From Candidatus Omnitrophota bacterium (GTDB taxonomy: Bacteria > Omnitrophota > Gorgyraeia > Zapsychrales > Zapsychraceae): a stretch of DNA of 7,901 nucleotides. The stretch spans positions 1 through 7,901 of the forward strand of contig JACRHQ010000097.1 of NCBI GenBank assembly GCA_016217585.1. The letters are read 5' to 3'. A program made the translations under genes and the position numbers. The first letter of the stretch is position 1; every line of letters begins with the position of its first letter. Shown in pieces: positions 6,864 through 7,901 of the stretch. The notes beneath the pieces are model-generated. The model ran no database searches, was not told the DNA's origin, and was given only the letters and a program-made list of their open reading frames with translations.

Positions 6864-7321
6864 CAATGGGGCAGCCTTAACGGTTTGTACGCGCCGGCCT
6901 CATATTTGGTTAAATTATCTCCGGCGGCATCGGCCGGCGGCCTGTCCTCAGGGGACGACAAATCGAACGTGGGTTTCAATGTGACTTTACCCTGGGCGGC
7001 GGACGCCGGCGGGAAAACGGGCTTGCCTTCTCCTTCCCGGAAAAAAGGACGCGGCGTTCGCGCCTGGGGCGGGACGACCGGACCATCCGCTCCGTCGACC
7101 AACAACACGTCCCGGCTATTATCAGAAGAGACGGCTCCTCCATGCCCCCTCTCGCGGCCGACGTCGCCATGGATATCCTGCTGCTTCAGGACAGATCCGA
7201 GAAAAACCAGCATCGGCCGAAAACTCTCGGGGAAAACGGGAAACGTGAACACAAAAGTGTTTAAAACAATCAAATGAATAAAAAAAGATACCAACAAAGC
7301 TTTAACGAACAGATATCGCAC
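6863..7321 (-). CDS. Short TonB-like energy transducer without TonB C-terminal domain
   Basis: A 152-residue protein encoded right after exbD (16-base gap). It has one N-terminal membrane helix (about 5-30) containing S12-x3-H16 (SFFIH), which matches the spacing of the functionally important Ser and His in the TonB membrane anchor. After it come FRPMLVFLGSVL (34-45) and a periplasmic region rich in Pro, Gly and charged residues (about 48-140), ending in YKPLRLPH. The globular beta-alpha-beta TonB C-terminal domain that grips TonB boxes is not visible, and the length leaves no room for it. The start is GTG at 7321, preceded by GAGGG; no in-frame ATG lies before the membrane helix. I infer an ExbBD-driven transducer with an unknown periplasmic target. 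It could also be an unrelated bitopic protein that only shares the membrane motif. Confidence 0.6.
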   Translation of the reverse strand: MRYLFVKALLVSFFIHLIVLNTFVFTFPVFPESFRPMLVFLGSVLKQQDIHGDVGRERGHGGAVSSDNSRDVLLVDGADGPVVPPQARTPRPFFREGEGKPVFPPASAAQGKVTLKPTFDLSSPEDRPPADAAGDNLTKYEAGAYKPLRLPH

Positions 7322-7337
7322 TGGCCCTCGAACGGTT

Positions 7338-7736
7338 TCATTGGTCCTGGTTGGTGGCGATATGGATGCGCTCGATCCCCAACCCCCGGCACAGGTCCCA
7401 TACGTCCACGACGCGGCCCACAGAAGCCCGGCGGTCCGCGCGGAACAACAAAGGCTGTTTTTTATACCCCTGGAGTTTCACGTTGAGCTCCTTGAGCGTG
7501 ATGACTTCGCCGTTAAGATAAATGACGTTTTCCCTGGTGATGGTCACGATGAGATTCTCATCCTTGATCACGTCGCTGGTGACCGCCTTCGGCAATTTCA
7601 CGTTGATCCCTGACTGGAGCGTGAACGAAGATGTCAGCATAAAAAATATGAGCAACAGAAACATAAGGTCGATCAGCGGCGCGATGTCGATCTGCCTTAA
7701 TCCGTGTTCAAGCTTGGTATGTCTTTTGAATTTCAT
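7338..7736 (-). CDS. exbD: ExbD/TolR proton-channel subunit
   Basis: Bitopic inner-membrane protein that forms the stator with ExbB/TolQ and uses proton flow to drive TonB or TolA-type transducers. Counting from the ATG at 7736, the product has 132 residues. It shows a short basic cytoplasmic start and one membrane helix (about 18-37) with the family motif IDIAPLIDLMFLLLIFFM. D23, in PLID, corresponds to the essential membrane aspartate. A periplasmic domain follows (about 43-132), with the usual INVKLPKA start, strand pattern and a RADRRASVGRVVDVWDLCRGLGI helix region near the end (written from 94 to 116, approximate). The ATG lies four bases after the exbB stop. A longer frame from a GTG at 7772 would overlap exbB by 12 codons and is less likely. 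ExbD and TolR cannot be separated by sequence here. Confidence 0.9.
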   Translation of the reverse strand: MKFKRHTKLEHGLRQIDIAPLIDLMFLLLIFFMLTSSFTLQSGINVKLPKAVTSDVIKDENLIVTITRENVIYLNGEVITLKELNVKLQGYKKQPLLFRADRRASVGRVVDVWDLCRGLGIERIHIATNQDQ

Positions 7737-7740
7737 AGTG

Positions 7741-7901
7741 TCAAGACCCTGAACCCGTTTGTTCGACAACACCGGCCTGCGTGATATGCGACATGAAATT
7801 GATCAATTCGGTCGCGCTGCGCTCCATCTCCAGGACAAACCGGTTGATGCGGCTCACGCAGTAATTATAGACGACGTAGGTCGGGATGGCGACCATCAGA
7901 C
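7741..7901 (-). CDS. exbB: ExbB/TolQ/MotA-type proton channel, C-terminal part
   Basis: Only the last 52 codons and the stop (TGA at 7741-7743) are in the window; the gene continues past the right edge. The visible part begins in the final membrane helix, LMVAIPTYVVYNY, and continues RINRFVLEMERSATELINFM, the cytoplasmic helix of the MotA/TolQ/ExbB family. It ends with a short Gly/Ser tail. In the family this protein forms a pentameric channel around ExbD. Its pairing with the ExbD gene four bases downstream of its stop confirms the assignment. Whether it serves a Ton-like or Tol-like system depends on the unusual transducer encoded next in the operon. Confidence 0.85.
   Translation of the reverse strand, partial: LMVAIPTYVVYNYCVSRINRFVLEMERSATELINFMSHITQAGVVEQTGSGS

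Noticed and set aside
6864..6866. TTG start for the zinc ribbon gene
   Set aside because: The next codon is an ATG sharing a base with the upstream stop (TGATG), a better coupled start.
7737..7772. Longer ExbD start at a GTG (7772)
   Set aside because: It would add 12 residues overlapping the end of exbB; the ATG at 7736 gives the standard ExbD N-terminus and a four-base gap.

Overview
The window is a gene-dense, GC-rich stretch in which every supported gene lies on the minus strand, so transcription runs from the right end to the left. Secretin, PilO/PilP-like proteins and ExbB/ExbD indicate a bacterium with an outer membrane. The gene order and the hybrid protein types (a fused PilM-PilN protein, a small excisionase-like DNA-binding protein leading the cluster, and ExbBD with a short TonB-like partner) remind me of uncultured lineages such as Omnitrophota. 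That taxonomic guess is inference with low certainty, because the window has no marker gene.

The right part (7901 down to 6232) is one tightly packed transcription unit. It holds the C-terminal end of an ExbB/TolQ/MotA-type proton channel, ExbD/TolR, a short TonB-like membrane protein with no visible TonB C-terminal domain, a membrane-anchored zinc ribbon protein with a three-unit repeat tail, and a small PilX-like pseudopilin. Gaps are 0 to 16 bases, and two junctions overlap or place a Shine-Dalgarno site on the preceding stop codon. A perfect 15-bp hairpin sits at the junction of the last two genes.

A 170-base gap (6062-6231) follows. It carries a good sigma70-type promoter pointing left (TTGACA, 17 bases, TGTAAT) and a tandem 10-bp repeat over the expected transcription start.

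The left part (6061 down to 1) is a second unit for a type IV pilus or type II secretion-like machine. In order it encodes a 58-residue excisionase-family helix-turn-helix protein, a PilM-PilN fusion resembling GspL, a PilO/GspM-like protein, a PilP/GspC-like protein, a PilQ/GspD secretin, and a GspE/PilB-type ATPase cut by the window edge. Together these would form the cytoplasmic motor (ATPase plus the actin-like platform), the periplasmic alignment complex and the outer-membrane pore. The PilX-like protein of the right-hand unit could be a minor component of the fibre.

No RNA genes, insertion sequences, CRISPR arrays or attachment sites were recognised. No stretch over 300 bases lacks a gene.
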